From Nocardia aurantia (lineage in GTDB: Bacteria > Actinomycetota > Actinomycetes > Mycobacteriales > Mycobacteriaceae), in contig NZ_WEGI01000009.1 in the NCBI RefSeq assembly GCF_009604425.1, forward strand, positions 124,001 through 188,000: DNA of 64,000 nt. The letters are read 5' to 3'. This document shows positions 14,930-23,001 of this stretch, piece after piece. The translations under genes and the position numbers were made by a program. The notes beneath the pieces are model-generated. The model was not told the DNA's origin, made no database searches, and was given only the letters and a program-made list of their open reading frames with translations. How positions within the stretch are numbered: the first letter of the stretch is position 1; each line of letters opens with the position of its first letter.

Positions 14930-16581
14930 CCACCGCCGTCGCTCGACCGCAGCACGGATTCGCCGAATCCGATCGTGGCGCTTCGGAATTCGCCGGACTT
15001 CGGCGACTGTTGCGGTTGTATCTGCGCCGCGACCGGATCGTGCTGCCGCTGTGGGTGCTGCTGTTGTCGCTGCCGCTGGGCAACGTGTATGTCAAGAGCA
15101 TCGACAAGGTCTATTCCGGTCCGGCCGAACTGGCCTCGTTCGCGCACACGATCAACACCAGCCCGGCGCAGCTGGCCATGTACGGGCCGATCTACGCGAG
15201 CAACCTGGGCGCCTGCGGGGTGTGGAAGGCGGGGATGTTCCACACCCTGCTGGCCGTCGCCACCATTCTCACGGTCATCCGGCACACCCGTGCCGAGGAG
15301 GAGACCGGTCGCGGGGAGCTGCTGGCCTCGACGCGGGTCGGCCGGCTGGCCAATCTGACCGCGGCGTTGCTCGTCGCCTGTGGCGGCGCACTGCTGGCCG
15401 GGCTGATCGGTGCGGCAAGTATCGCGGCGGCCGGGGTGCCGGGCGACGGCGCGCTGGCCTTCGGCCTGGCCGAGGCGGCCTCGGGGATCGTGTTCGCGGC
15501 GGTCGCGGCGGTGGCCGCGCAGCTGAGCGCGAGCGCCCGGACCGCGCGCGGCTACGCGTTCGCGGTGCTGGCGGTGACCTACACCCTGCGCGCGGTCGGC
15601 GACGCCCGCGCGGCCGACGGCCCCACCTCGCCGCTGGTCTGGCTGTCCCCGCAGGGCTGGTCGTTGCAGGTGCGCCCGTACGCCGGTGACCGCTGGTGGG
15701 TGCTGCTGCTGCACGTCGCGCTCACCGCGGCGCTGATCGCGGTGGCCTACGCGCTGTTGCGGCGGCGCGATCTGGGCGCCGGACTGATCGCTGAACGCCT
15801 CGGCGTGCCCGCCGCCGGCGCGGATCTGGCCGGCCCGTTCGGGCTGGCCTGGCGGTTGCAGCGGGGCACGCTGCTGGTGTGGGTGATCGCGCTGGCGCTG
15901 TACGGCCTGCTCATCGGTGGTGTGGTGCACGGCATCGGCGGCGAGCTGGGCAACAGCAAGACGGTCAACGATGTGATCAGCCGGATGGGCGGCGGCCAGG
16001 CGCTGGAGGACGCCTTCCTGACCATCGCCTTCACCATGGTCGGCCTGGGCGCCGCGGCGTACTCGATCTCGGCGGCGCTGCGCCTGCACTCGGAGGAGAG
16101 CAGCGATCGCGCCGAATCGGTGCTCACCGGTGCGGTCGGCCGGATGCGCTGGGCCGCTTCACATCTGGTGTTCGCCTTCGGCGGACCGGCTCTGGCCCTG
16201 CTGATCTCCGGGGCGCTGGCCGGACTGCTGTACGGCGCCGCGGTCGGCGACGTCGGCGGCAAACTCCCCGGCGTGCTGGCGGCGGCGCTGGTGCAACTGC
16301 CGGCCGTATGGCTGTTCACCGGGGCCGCGGTGCTGTTGTTCGGGCTGGCGCCGCGCTGGGCGACGGCGGCCTGGGGTGTGTTCACCGCGGGTATCGCGCT
16401 CTACCTGCTCGGCTCGATTTCCGGTATGCCGCAATGGGTTCTGAATCTCGACCCGTACAGCCACCTGCCGAAGCTGCCGTCCGAGTCGTTCCGCGCGACC
16501 CCGGTGGTGGTGCTGGTACTGCTGGCCGCCGCGCTGACGGCGGTGGGGCTGATCGGATTCCGCCGCCGTGATCTGAGCTGA
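14926..16581 (+). CDS. ABC exporter permease, 12-helix type (Rv1217c-like)
   Basis: The membrane partner of the preceding ATPase, 551 residues with about twelve hydrophobic segments in two halves. The first half starts at FAGLRRLLRLYLRRDRIVLPLWVLLLSLPLG and the second at about GLAWRLQRGTLLVWVIALALYGLL, each followed by an extracytoplasmic loop and five further helices, so it looks like an internally duplicated ABC-2-type permease. ATG 14926 overlaps the ATPase stop (ATGA). The position after TetR and ATPase supports an efflux role. Confidence 0.9.
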   Translation: MTTAVARPQHGFAESDRGASEFAGLRRLLRLYLRRDRIVLPLWVLLLSLPLGNVYVKSIDKVYSGPAELASFAHTINTSPAQLAMYGPIYASNLGACGVWKAGMFHTLLAVATILTVIRHTRAEEETGRGELLASTRVGRLANLTAALLVACGGALLAGLIGAASIAAAGVPGDGALAFGLAEAASGIVFAAVAAVAAQLSASARTARGYAFAVLAVTYTLRAVGDARAADGPTSPLVWLSPQGWSLQVRPYAGDRWWVLLLHVALTAALIAVAYALLRRRDLGAGLIAERLGVPAAGADLAGPFGLAWRLQRGTLLVWVIALALYGLLIGGVVHGIGGELGNSKTVNDVISRMGGGQALEDAFLTIAFTMVGLGAAAYSISAALRLHSEESSDRAESVLTGAVGRMRWAASHLVFAFGGPALALLISGALAGLLYGAAVGDVGGKLPGVLAAALVQLPAVWLFTGAAVLLFGLAPRWATAAWGVFTAGIALYLLGSISGMPQWVLNLDPYSHLPKLPSESFRATPVVVLVLLAAALTAVGLIGFRRRDLS

Positions 16582-16662
16582 ACGCCGGCCGAACCGATTT
16601 CGTCGCAGTCCGGCGTCGTGGCCGCCGCCACGATGCCGGACGCACGTGTCGGTGAATGCGGA

Positions 16663-16668
16663 TATCAT
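16663..16668 (+). promoter_or_regulatory. Probable -10 of first small membrane protein gene
   Basis: TATCAT inside a GATATCAT block that recurs before the second paralogue (17009-17016). It would give a leader of about 40 nt. Confidence 0.4.
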
Positions 16669-16713
16669 TGGGGGCGTAGTCTGTTCGGCACAGTCGGGTG
16701 TGGGGAGGGCGTC

Positions 16714-16920
16714 GTGGTTTTCCAGCGCGAGATTCTCGTCGAGGTGGCCCCGCGGGGCTGGCTGGTGCTCGCGGCCGTCGTCCTCGGGGCGGCCGTCTTC
16801 GCGTCGTTGCTGGTGTTGTTGCTGGTCAGCGGGGCCAACTTTCACGAACATCCCATCCCGAAGGGCTCCTGCTACCCGTTCTGCACGATCACCCAGGAAC
16901 CCCCGCCGCCCGGTTTCTGA
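16714..16920 (+). CDS. Small single-pass membrane protein with CYPFC tail, copy 1
   Basis: A 68-residue protein of no family I know. The N-terminal 14 residues are followed by GWLVLAAVVLGAAVFASLLV, one membrane helix, then LVSGANFHEHPIPKGSCYPFCT and a short proline-rich end. It is clearly paralogous to the next gene: both share E-V-x-P-x-GW, the helix, LLVSGxxFHxxP and GSCYPFCT. With the likely N-in topology, the Cys-x3-Cys tail would lie outside the membrane. GTG 16714 has GGAGG at 16704-16708. Each paralogue has its own GATATCAT promoter block. Confidence 0.75.
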   Translation: MVFQREILVEVAPRGWLVLAAVVLGAAVFASLLVLLLVSGANFHEHPIPKGSCYPFCTITQEPPPPGF

Positions 16921-17010
16921 ACGGGGTACCTGCCCGTTGCCGGCGCGTTACATTGTCGCGCCGGTGGGTATTCGGGGCGCATCCTGCTCGTGACCTGCGG
17001 CTCGAGCCGA

Positions 17011-17016
17011 TATCAT
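17011..17016 (+). promoter_or_regulatory. Probable -10 of second small membrane protein gene
   Basis: TATCAT in the second GATATCAT block. The start site would lie about 30 nt before the GTG at 17054. Confidence 0.4.
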
Positions 17017-17053
17017 GGGCGTGACGCGTGACTCGATCGCACCTGGAGGGCCG

Positions 17054-17272
17054 GTGGACGATTCCGAGGTCTTCTACGAGGTGCTCCCGTCCGGATGGTG
17101 GACCCTCGCGGTGGTCGTGTTCGGCTTCGTGGTGTTCCTGGCGCTGCTGATCATGTTGCTGGTCAGCGGCAGCAAGTTCCACGATCCGCCGGGATCGGTA
17201 CCCACCACCCCGGGCTCCTGCTATCCGTTCTGCACGGCGACCAGCGCGGCTCCCGAACCCCTTCAGCCGTAG
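17054..17272 (+). CDS. Small single-pass membrane protein with CYPFC tail, copy 2
   Basis: A 72-residue paralogue of the preceding gene: VFYEVLPSGW, then the helix WTLAVVVFGFVVFLALLIML, LVSGSKFHDPPG and the same GSCYPFCT motif near the end. Conservation of the helix flanks and of the cysteine motif, while the tails differ, suggests both copies are under selection. GTG 17054 has GGAGGG at 17045-17050; an ATG at 17015 would add 13 residues without a ribosome binding site. The last 10 bp overlap the end of the convergent XRE gene. Function unknown. Confidence 0.75.
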   Translation: MDDSEVFYEVLPSGWWTLAVVVFGFVVFLALLIMLLVSGSKFHDPPGSVPTTPGSCYPFCTATSAAPEPLQP

Positions 17273-18582
17273 TGGGTGGTGAACGCGTCGCGGACCGCCG
17301 CGACGCCGTCCGCGCCCTGTTCCTCGGCCGCGGACAGCACCTCGTCCACCCGCCAGAAGTTGGACGGCACCAGCCGGCCCGAATTCACCGCGGTCAGCGC
17401 GAGTTCCACGGCCTCGTCCGGCTTGCCGACCTTCACCAGTGCCAGCCCCAGATCCAGCTGGGCCGACGCCAGGCGGCGCGGTTTCGAGGTGGGGGTGGAC
17501 TGCAGCCGGTCCAGGGTCTGGCGGGCGTGGAATTCCGCCGCGCTGTCCCCGAGCCAGGCCAGCGTGGTGGCCACGTACGAGTCGAATTTGGCCGGGTCGT
17601 AACGGAAGTGGTGTTCGGGCTGATCCGGCTGCGGCAGCGCGGACACCAGCCGCGACAACCGGCGCAGGGCATCGTAGGTGCCGGTGCGGTCCTGTAGTCG
17701 TGACAGCGCGCGACCCTCCTGCGCGGTGGCCTGGATGTACACCGAGCTGCCGCGCGGCGCGCACGCCTGGGCCTGCCGCGACAACTCCACCGCCTGCGTG
17801 AAGTTCCCCTGGACCAGCACCTCCCAGGCCCGGGTCTCGAGGCACCAGGCCCGGATCTCGGGCTGGCCGCCCTGATCGCCGAGTTCGTCGGCGGTGCTCA
17901 GATACACCGAGGCGGTGGACTGCTGGCCCAGATCGACATGACAGGTCGCCGCCAGCAGCGCCAGCCAGCCGCCCGCCACCACCAGCCGGCGATGTTCGTC
18001 CAGGGTCTTGCGGGAGTCCATCAGCATGGTCGTGTAGCGCAGGTATTCGCGCAGGCGGTGCAACAGCAGGATGGGAGCGGTGGTGGCGTAGGCCGAGGAG
18101 AGGTCGTCGACCGCCCACTCCAGCCGTTCCACCGTGCCGGAACCGACATCGGAGGCCGTGGTGCGCCGCGCCAGTTCGATCGCGATCAGCTCGTCGGTAC
18201 CGGTCGCCGGGCGGTCGGCGGTGGCCGGGTCCGGATCCACTGCCGCGCGGGGCGGGGTCCGGTCCGCCTGATCGGTGCCCGTCCGGGTGTCGCCCGCCGC
18301 GGCGGCGCGCCGGATCGGCAACCGGCGTGACCGCAGCGCGGATTCGCCCTCGGCGAGGATCTGCTCGAATCGTTCTCGTACCTCGGCGCCGACCTGCACC
18401 AGCAGCGTGTCGAGGAGTTCCTGGGTGAGCGGGCGCGGGGTCACCGCCGACAGTCCGGCGCGCCAATTCGCCACCGTGGTCATCTCGACACCCAGATGGG
18501 CGGCGAAGTCCCGCACGGATTTGCGCATCGCCTCCTGCAGCGCCACCGCTTCGAAGCCGGTCCACGGCCGACCCAACACCAT
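17263..18582 (-). CDS. XRE-family regulator with TPR-like sensor region
   Basis: A 439-residue regulator of a type common in Nocardia and Streptomyces. The N-terminal HTH (about residues 13-55: ALQEAMRKSVRDFAAHLGVEMTTVANW) is followed by a linker and about 270 residues of helical TPR-like repeats (HRLREYLRYTTMLMDSRKTLDEHRRLVV and similar). The target genes and signal are unknown. A 26-bp inverted repeat lies 26 bp before the start and may be its own operator. The gene ends inside the convergent small gene by 10 bp. Confidence 0.82.
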   Translation of the reverse strand: MVLGRPWTGFEAVALQEAMRKSVRDFAAHLGVEMTTVANWRAGLSAVTPRPLTQELLDTLLVQVGAEVRERFEQILAEGESALRSRRLPIRRAAAAGDTRTGTDQADRTPPRAAVDPDPATADRPATGTDELIAIELARRTTASDVGSGTVERLEWAVDDLSSAYATTAPILLLHRLREYLRYTTMLMDSRKTLDEHRRLVVAGGWLALLAATCHVDLGQQSTASVYLSTADELGDQGGQPEIRAWCLETRAWEVLVQGNFTQAVELSRQAQACAPRGSSVYIQATAQEGRALSRLQDRTGTYDALRRLSRLVSALPQPDQPEHHFRYDPAKFDSYVATTLAWLGDSAAEFHARQTLDRLQSTPTSKPRRLASAQLDLGLALVKVGKPDEAVELALTAVNSGRLVPSNFWRVDEVLSAAEEQGADGVAAVRDAFTTHYG

Positions 18583-18607
18583 TGTGAGCCTTACATTGTC
18601 TGCGCTA

Positions 18608-18633
18608 CATCGTGTGTTCTTGTTAACACGATG
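18608..18633. promoter_or_regulatory. Inverted repeat upstream of the XRE gene
   Basis: CATCGTGT (18608-18615) and ACACGATG (18626-18633) are perfect 8-bp arms around 10 nt; TGTTAACA (18621-18628) is a second perfect palindrome overlapping the right arm. The AT-rich setting upstream of a regulator suggests an operator. The remainder of the gap to 18886 shows nothing else that I can support. Confidence 0.5.
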
Positions 18634-18886
18634 TTACCTAGCTTGATACACCAACAGTAGGCCAACACCAACGCCAACGGAGCGCGATTTCGCGAGGGGG
18701 CTCCGGCGACGAAAGTTGAACGTGCATCCGGCGTCGAGGCCACAAATCCTTCGCAGCCGTGGCGGTGAAACCGTGAGCCGGCGATCCCGGTGGTGAGGGC
18801 CGCCCCCACTTCAATGTCGAGGGGTTGCTCGACCACCGCGGCGCACGTTTCCGGCGCCGGGTGCACTATCAGTTGGAGGTACACCC

Positions 18887-19075
18887 ATGTATGCGCCATC
18901 CTCGGATGCCCGGGACCTGTGGTTGATGTCCAGTCGGGACTGTAGCCACGAACCACTCGACCTCACCTATGACAGGGCCCGGTTCATCCTGACCGTGCAC
19001 GCGGGCCACGGCGGCCGATGCCGGCAGTACCTGGCGGCGTCGGCCTACTGCTTCCGGCGGACCGGAGAGAGGTGA
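18887..19075 (+). CDS. Small conserved-looking protein of unknown function
   Basis: A 62-residue protein, MYAPSSDARDLWLMSSRDC..., with cysteines in SSRDCSH, GGRCRQYL and SAYCFRR. I do not recognise the family. GGAGG at 18875-18879 is placed 7 nt before the ATG, which is the main reason to accept it as a gene. It follows the divergent XRE regulator, and in actinobacteria such regulators often have small partner genes nearby; whether this is such a pair is inference only. Confidence 0.55.
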   Translation: MYAPSSDARDLWLMSSRDCSHEPLDLTYDRARFILTVHAGHGGRCRQYLAASAYCFRRTGER

Positions 19076-19161
19076 GGAATCCGGTACCCGAGCGGCGGAT
19101 CTGCCGGGTGTCGCGGTGGTTCGGCGCACCCGGCAGCTCCGTTCGTGTCGGGGCCGCCCCC

Positions 19162-19167
19162 TATTCT
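19162..19167 (+). promoter_or_regulatory. -10 element of DivIVA-like gene, leaderless
   Basis: TATTCT followed by 7 nt and the ATG at 19175. Confidence 0.55.
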
Positions 19168-19174
19168 CGTCCCT

Positions 19175-19567
19175 ATGCTCACGCTGCTGTTGTACGTGCT
19201 GATCGTCGGCCTGGTGGCCGGACTGCTGTTCCTGGTGGCGAGTGTCGTGTTCGGCCGGGGGGAGGAGCTGGGCCCGCTGCCGGAGGGCACCACCGCCACG
19301 GTGCTGCCGGCGACCGGTATCAGCGGCGCCGACGTGCGGGCGCTGCGCTTCCAGCAGGTCCTGCGGGGGTACAAGGCCGGTGAGGTCGACTGGGCGCTGA
19401 CCCGCCTCGCCGCCCGCATCGATGAACTGGAGACACAGCTCGCGCACGCCCGGGGTGAGCAGCTGCGCACGGTCTTCGGTATCGAGCCCGATTCCGGCCC
19501 GGCCGACCGGTCGACGGCCGGCCCGGAATCGGCCACCGCCGAATCCCAGCCGGGGAGCCGGCCGTGA
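19175..19567 (+). CDS. DivIVA-domain membrane protein (Rv1209-like)
   Basis: 130 residues: an N-terminal membrane helix (LTLLLYVLIVGLVAGLLFLV), a short linker, and a DivIVA-domain segment DVRALRFQQVLRGYKAGEVDWALTRLAARIDEL (about residues 55-87, given here in outline) with coiled-coil character, then a disordered tail. Proteins of this form are thought to take part in polar or septal organisation; the exact role is unknown. The neighbours (next gene tag, then a DUF3117 gene) match Rv1209-Rv1211 of M. tuberculosis. The stop overlaps tag by 4 bp. The start is set by the TATTCT-7 nt spacing. Confidence 0.82.
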   Translation: MLTLLLYVLIVGLVAGLLFLVASVVFGRGEELGPLPEGTTATVLPATGISGADVRALRFQQVLRGYKAGEVDWALTRLAARIDELETQLAHARGEQLRTVFGIEPDSGPADRSTAGPESATAESQPGSRP

Positions 19568-20136
19568 GCGGCGCGCCCGAGGTGCCGGACGATCGGATCC
19601 GGTGCGGATGGTCGCAGTCGTCCCAGTTGTACCGCGACTATCACGACACCGAGTGGGGCCGCCCGCTGCACGGTGACGACGCGCTGTTCGAACGCATGTG
19701 CCTGGAGGCCTTCCAGTCCGGGCTGTCCTGGATCACCATCCTGCGGAAACGCCCGGCCTTCCGGACCGCGTTCGACGGATTCGCCATCGATCGGGTGGCC
19801 GAGTTCACCGACGCGGACGCGCAACGGTTGCTGTCCGACTCCGGCATCGTGCGCAATCGCGCCAAAATCGCGGCCTGCATCGCGAACGCCCAGGTCGCGC
19901 GCGAGGTCGACGGTGGTCTCGATCAGCTGCTCTGGTCCTTCGCCCCGCCGACGCGGCCACGCCCGCGCACCCTCACCGACGTGCCCGCCGTCACACCCGA
20001 ATCCACCGCTCTGGCAAAGGAACTCAAAAAGCGCGGATTCCGTTTCGTCGGCCCCACCACGGCCTATGCGCTGATGCAGGCCACCGGAATGGTCGACGAT
20101 CATCTGGTTGATTGCTGGGTCGAGGCGCACGCGTGA
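19564..20136 (+). CDS. tag: DNA-3-methyladenine glycosylase I
   Basis: Removes 3-methyladenine from alkylated DNA in base excision repair. Family motifs: RCGWSQSS near the N-terminus (zinc cysteine), YRDYHDTEWGRPLHGDD (zinc histidine), ERMCLEAFQSGLSWITIL, and the C-terminal zinc pair in DDHLVDCW. The helix-hairpin-helix region with SGIVRNRAKIAACIANA is intact. 190 residues, normal for Tag. The GTG start overlaps the preceding DivIVA-like gene (GTGA), so the two are one operon. Confidence 0.93.
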   Translation: MSGAPEVPDDRIRCGWSQSSQLYRDYHDTEWGRPLHGDDALFERMCLEAFQSGLSWITILRKRPAFRTAFDGFAIDRVAEFTDADAQRLLSDSGIVRNRAKIAACIANAQVAREVDGGLDQLLWSFAPPTRPRPRTLTDVPAVTPESTALAKELKKRGFRFVGPTTAYALMQATGMVDDHLVDCWVEAHA

Positions 20137-20318
20137 ACACGCGCCGCGGCGGTCCGTTTTCGAACTCAGCTACCCGCCCAGTTCCGTGATAAGGAAGAAT
20201 GGGCGTGGTGCAGCCCTTCGGGCGCGGCCTGTCGCGTCCCGGAACGGCTGTCTGTTGGTGACAACACGAGTTCCAAGAATGTGCGCAGCAGACCGCGCGG
20301 ATCTGGAGGGAGCAGAGG

Positions 20319-20486
20319 ATGGCGGCCATGAAGCCCCGCACCGGGGACGGTCCCCTCGAGGCAACCAAGGAAGGGCGTGGAATCGTCATGCGGGTTCCAC
20401 TCGAGGGTGGCGGGCGTCTGGTCGTCGAGCTCACGCCGGAAGAGGCCGCGGCCCTCGGCAAAGAGCTCACCGAAGTCACCAGCTAG
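20319..20486 (+). CDS. DUF3117 protein (Rv1211-like)
   Basis: A 55-residue protein that begins MAAMKPRTGDGPLEATKEGR and continues MRVPLEGGGRLVVELTPEEA, almost identical to Rv1211 of M. tuberculosis. This is a highly conserved actinobacterial small protein with no known function. GGAGGGAGCAGAGG precedes the ATG. The order DivIVA-like, tag, DUF3117 and glgM is the mycobacterial one. Such strong conservation in a short protein argues for a core cellular role. Confidence 0.9.
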   Translation: MAAMKPRTGDGPLEATKEGRGIVMRVPLEGGGRLVVELTPEEAAALGKELTEVTS

Positions 20487-20528
20487 TCGGAACGTATCGC
20501 ACGCGCGCAGACGGGGCCCGGTGGCGTC

Positions 20529-21659
20529 GTGCGTGAGCCTCGCGGGTCCCGGAGGGCGCGTGCGCGCCCGCAGCAGGCCGTGTCCGGTTCGGGCACGGCC
20601 TCTTCCCGGTTCGAGGCGGCCGCGTCCGGGGCCGGGGCGGCTGGTGCCGAACTCGGCGATGCGGCCGAGACCGCACGTGGCGCGGCGGTCTCCTCGCCCG
20701 GCATTGTCACCGAGCCCGCGGCCGGTGCGGAAGTGTCCCCGCCCGATGCGCCCAAGTCCCCTATTCGTCATGCGGCCGAGACCGGCGTCTCCTCGTTCGG
20801 TGCGATCGTCCAATTTCTGGCGTGCCCGGAATGCGCCGCGCCGATAACCGAACGGGATCGTTGCCTGCGTTGTCCGCACGGGCACAGCTTCGATATCGCG
20901 AAACAGGGTTATGTCAGCCTGCTGACCGGTGCATCGACGAAGATGACCGGCGATTCCGCCGATATGCTCAACGCGCGGGCCGCTTTTCAGGGAAGCGGAC
21001 ATTTCTCCCCAATCGCGGAGGCAATTGCCCACGCCGTCGCCGGGGGAGCCGCGGAAACCGCCGCCGGAGGAGCCGCGGAAAGCTCCGGCGGTCCCGCGGT
21101 GCTCGAACTCGGTTCCGGCACCGGCTACTACCTCGCGGCCGTGCTCGACGCGCTGGCCGAGTCTCACGGCATCGCCTTGGACGTTTCCAAATACGCCGCC
21201 CGCCGCGCGGCCCGCGCGCACCCGCGTGCGGCCTCGGTGCTCGCCGACGCGTGGCGCGGGCTACCGGTCCGCGACGCGGCGCTGAGCCATGTGCTGTCGG
21301 TGTTCGCGCCGCGCAATCCGGCGGAGGTCGCCCGCGTTCTCGCTCCGGGCGGGACGTTCGTGGTGGTCACCCCGACCGCCCGGCACCTCGGCGAGCTGAT
21401 CGGCCCGCTGGGCATGATCACGGTGGACGGAGGCAAGGACACCCGCCTCGCCGACACTCTCTCCACCCGGTTCGTTCCACTCGACCGCACTCCGGTGGAG
21501 TACCCGATGTCACTCGGCCACACCGATATCGCGAATGTTGCCGCGATGGGCCCCTCGGCCCACCACGCCGCCGCCGATCGCGCCGAGCGCCTGGCCGCCC
21601 TGCCCGAGCGCCTCGACGTCACCGCCTCGGTCACCGTCGCCCGCTACGGCCTCCGCTGA
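20529..21659 (+). CDS. 23S rRNA (guanine-N1)-methyltransferase, RlmA type
   Basis: An RlmA/TlrB-type rRNA methyltransferase. A four-cysteine zinc knuckle (CPECAAPI...CLRCPHGHSFD) precedes GYVSLLTG and the MTGDSADMLNARAAF segment typical of this family. The SAM motif is VLELGSGTGYYLAAVLDA, followed by GIALDVSKYAARRAARAHP and FAPRNPAEVARVLAPGG. It probably methylates a guanine near position 745-748 of 23S rRNA; some relatives give macrolide tolerance. The start is unsure: residues 1-90 are low-complexity Ala/Gly, and GTG codons at 20580 or 20733 would give proteins nearer the usual length of 270-290. Confidence 0.82.
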   Translation: MREPRGSRRARARPQQAVSGSGTASSRFEAAASGAGAAGAELGDAAETARGAAVSSPGIVTEPAAGAEVSPPDAPKSPIRHAAETGVSSFGAIVQFLACPECAAPITERDRCLRCPHGHSFDIAKQGYVSLLTGASTKMTGDSADMLNARAAFQGSGHFSPIAEAIAHAVAGGAAETAAGGAAESSGGPAVLELGSGTGYYLAAVLDALAESHGIALDVSKYAARRAARAHPRAASVLADAWRGLPVRDAALSHVLSVFAPRNPAEVARVLAPGGTFVVVTPTARHLGELIGPLGMITVDGGKDTRLADTLSTRFVPLDRTPVEYPMSLGHTDIANVAAMGPSAHHAAADRAERLAALPERLDVTASVTVARYGLR

Positions 21660-21709
21660 GCCGGATCCCTCGGCCCGGACCGCCGTCTCCCGGCATCGCG
21701 GTGTACTCG

Positions 21710-22933
21710 TCAGCTCTTGCGGAGTTGTTCGTACAGGCCGAGGGTTTGGTCGGCGATGCGGGCCCAGTCGAATTCGGTGACGACCCGGGCGCGGCCGTCG
21801 GCGCCCATCGCCGCGGCGCGAGCGGGGTCGGCGACGACGGCGTTGACCGCGGCGGCCAGGTCGTGCTCGAAATCCTCCTGGTGCGCGCTGTCGTAGTGGA
21901 CCAGGCTGCCGGTGTGGCCGTCGGCGACGACCTCGGGGATGCCACCGACATCGGAGGCCACCACCGCGGTGCCGCAGGCCATCGCCTCCAGATTCACGAT
22001 GCCCAGCGGTTCGTAGACCGAGGGGCAGACGAAAACCGTGGCGGCGGCCAGGATCTGGCGGACCTGTTCGGTCGGCAGCATCTGACGGACCCAGAACACA
22101 CCGCCGCGGGTGTCCGACAGCTTCGCCACCGCCGACACCACCTCCGCCTCCAGTTGCGGCGTGTCGGGGGCGCCCGCGCACAGCACGAGTTGCGCCGCGG
22201 GGTCGAAATCGGCTGCGGCGGCCAGCAGATGGGACACGCCCTTCTGCCGGGTGATGCGGCCGACGAACGCCACGATCGGGCGGCCGGTGTCGACGCCCAG
22301 TTCGGTGAGGATGTCACCGGCGTCGCCGGAAGGTTCGCCCGGATGCCACGCCCGCGGGTCGATCCCGTTGTGCACCACGTGCACTCGGGCCGGATCGACG
22401 GTGGGGTAGGCGTCGAGCACATCGCGGCGCATGCCCTCGCTGACCGCGATCACGGCGTCGGCGTACTCCATCGCGTTGCGCTCGGACCACGACGACAACC
22501 GGTAACCGCCGCCGAGTTGTTCTGCCTTCCACGGCCGCCGGGGCTCGAGCGAGTGGGCCGTCAGCACGTGTGGCACCCCGTACAGGTTCCCGGCCAGATG
22601 TCCGGCGAGGCCGGTGTACCAGGTGTGCGAATGCACCACGTCAGTGCCGTCGGCCGCGTCGGCCATCCGGAGCTGGGCCGACATCATCTGCAACGCCGAA
22701 TTCGCCGCGTACAGCATGGGATCCGCCTCGTGCACCACCGCGTCCGGGCGTGGCACACCCATGCAGTGGACGGTTACGTCACACAGCGGCCGCAACTTCG
22801 ACACCAATTCGGTCACGTGGACGCCGGCGCCGCCGTACACTTCCGGCGGATATTCCCGAGTCATCATCGCCACACGTAGCCGGTCCTGCTCCGATTTCGA
22901 AGGCTCCTGGCCGCCGTTCGCATCGAGACTCAT
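21710..22933 (-). CDS. glgM: Alpha-maltose-1-phosphate synthase GlgM
   Basis: A GT4 glycosyltransferase related to GlgA. In mycobacteria (Rv1212c) this enzyme makes maltose 1-phosphate from ADP-glucose and glucose 1-phosphate, feeding the GlgE route to alpha-glucan, and may also extend glycogen. Seen: MMTREYPPEVYGGAGVHV (donor loop), VVHSHTWYTGLAGHLAG, VAFVGRITRQKGVSHLL and EPLGIVNLEAMACGTAVVAS (E-x7-E). 407 residues. It is divergent from glgC, which makes its ADP-glucose. The start is set by TACTTT with 6 nt to the ATG. Confidence 0.92.
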   Translation of the reverse strand: MSLDANGGQEPSKSEQDRLRVAMMTREYPPEVYGGAGVHVTELVSKLRPLCDVTVHCMGVPRPDAVVHEADPMLYAANSALQMMSAQLRMADAADGTDVVHSHTWYTGLAGHLAGNLYGVPHVLTAHSLEPRRPWKAEQLGGGYRLSSWSERNAMEYADAVIAVSEGMRRDVLDAYPTVDPARVHVVHNGIDPRAWHPGEPSGDAGDILTELGVDTGRPIVAFVGRITRQKGVSHLLAAAADFDPAAQLVLCAGAPDTPQLEAEVVSAVAKLSDTRGGVFWVRQMLPTEQVRQILAAATVFVCPSVYEPLGIVNLEAMACGTAVVASDVGGIPEVVADGHTGSLVHYDSAHQEDFEHDLAAAVNAVVADPARAAAMGADGRARVVTEFDWARIADQTLGLYEQLRKS

Positions 22934-22939
22934 GGGACC

Positions 22940-22945
22940 AAAGTA
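22940..22945 (-). promoter_or_regulatory. -10 element of glgM, leaderless
   Basis: TACTTT on the minus strand, 6 nt before the ATG at 22933. Confidence 0.5.
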
Positions 22946-22989
22946 AATCGTTCACGTCGGTGGTGACCATCCGAGTCGCGTTTCGGCGG

Positions 22990-22995
22990 TAGGTT
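22990..22995 (+). promoter_or_regulatory. -10 element of glgC, leaderless
   Basis: TAGGTT followed by 6 nt and the GTG at 23002. The glgM and glgC promoters are back to back within about 70 bp. Confidence 0.6.
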
Positions 22996-23001
22996 GACAG
23001 T

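Noticed and set aside
13973..16581. A biosynthetic gene cluster for an antibiotic with self-resistance exporter
   Set aside because: The exporter is of a drug type, but there are no polyketide, peptide or terpene synthesis genes near it, and the set matches the housekeeping Rv1217c-Rv1220c region.
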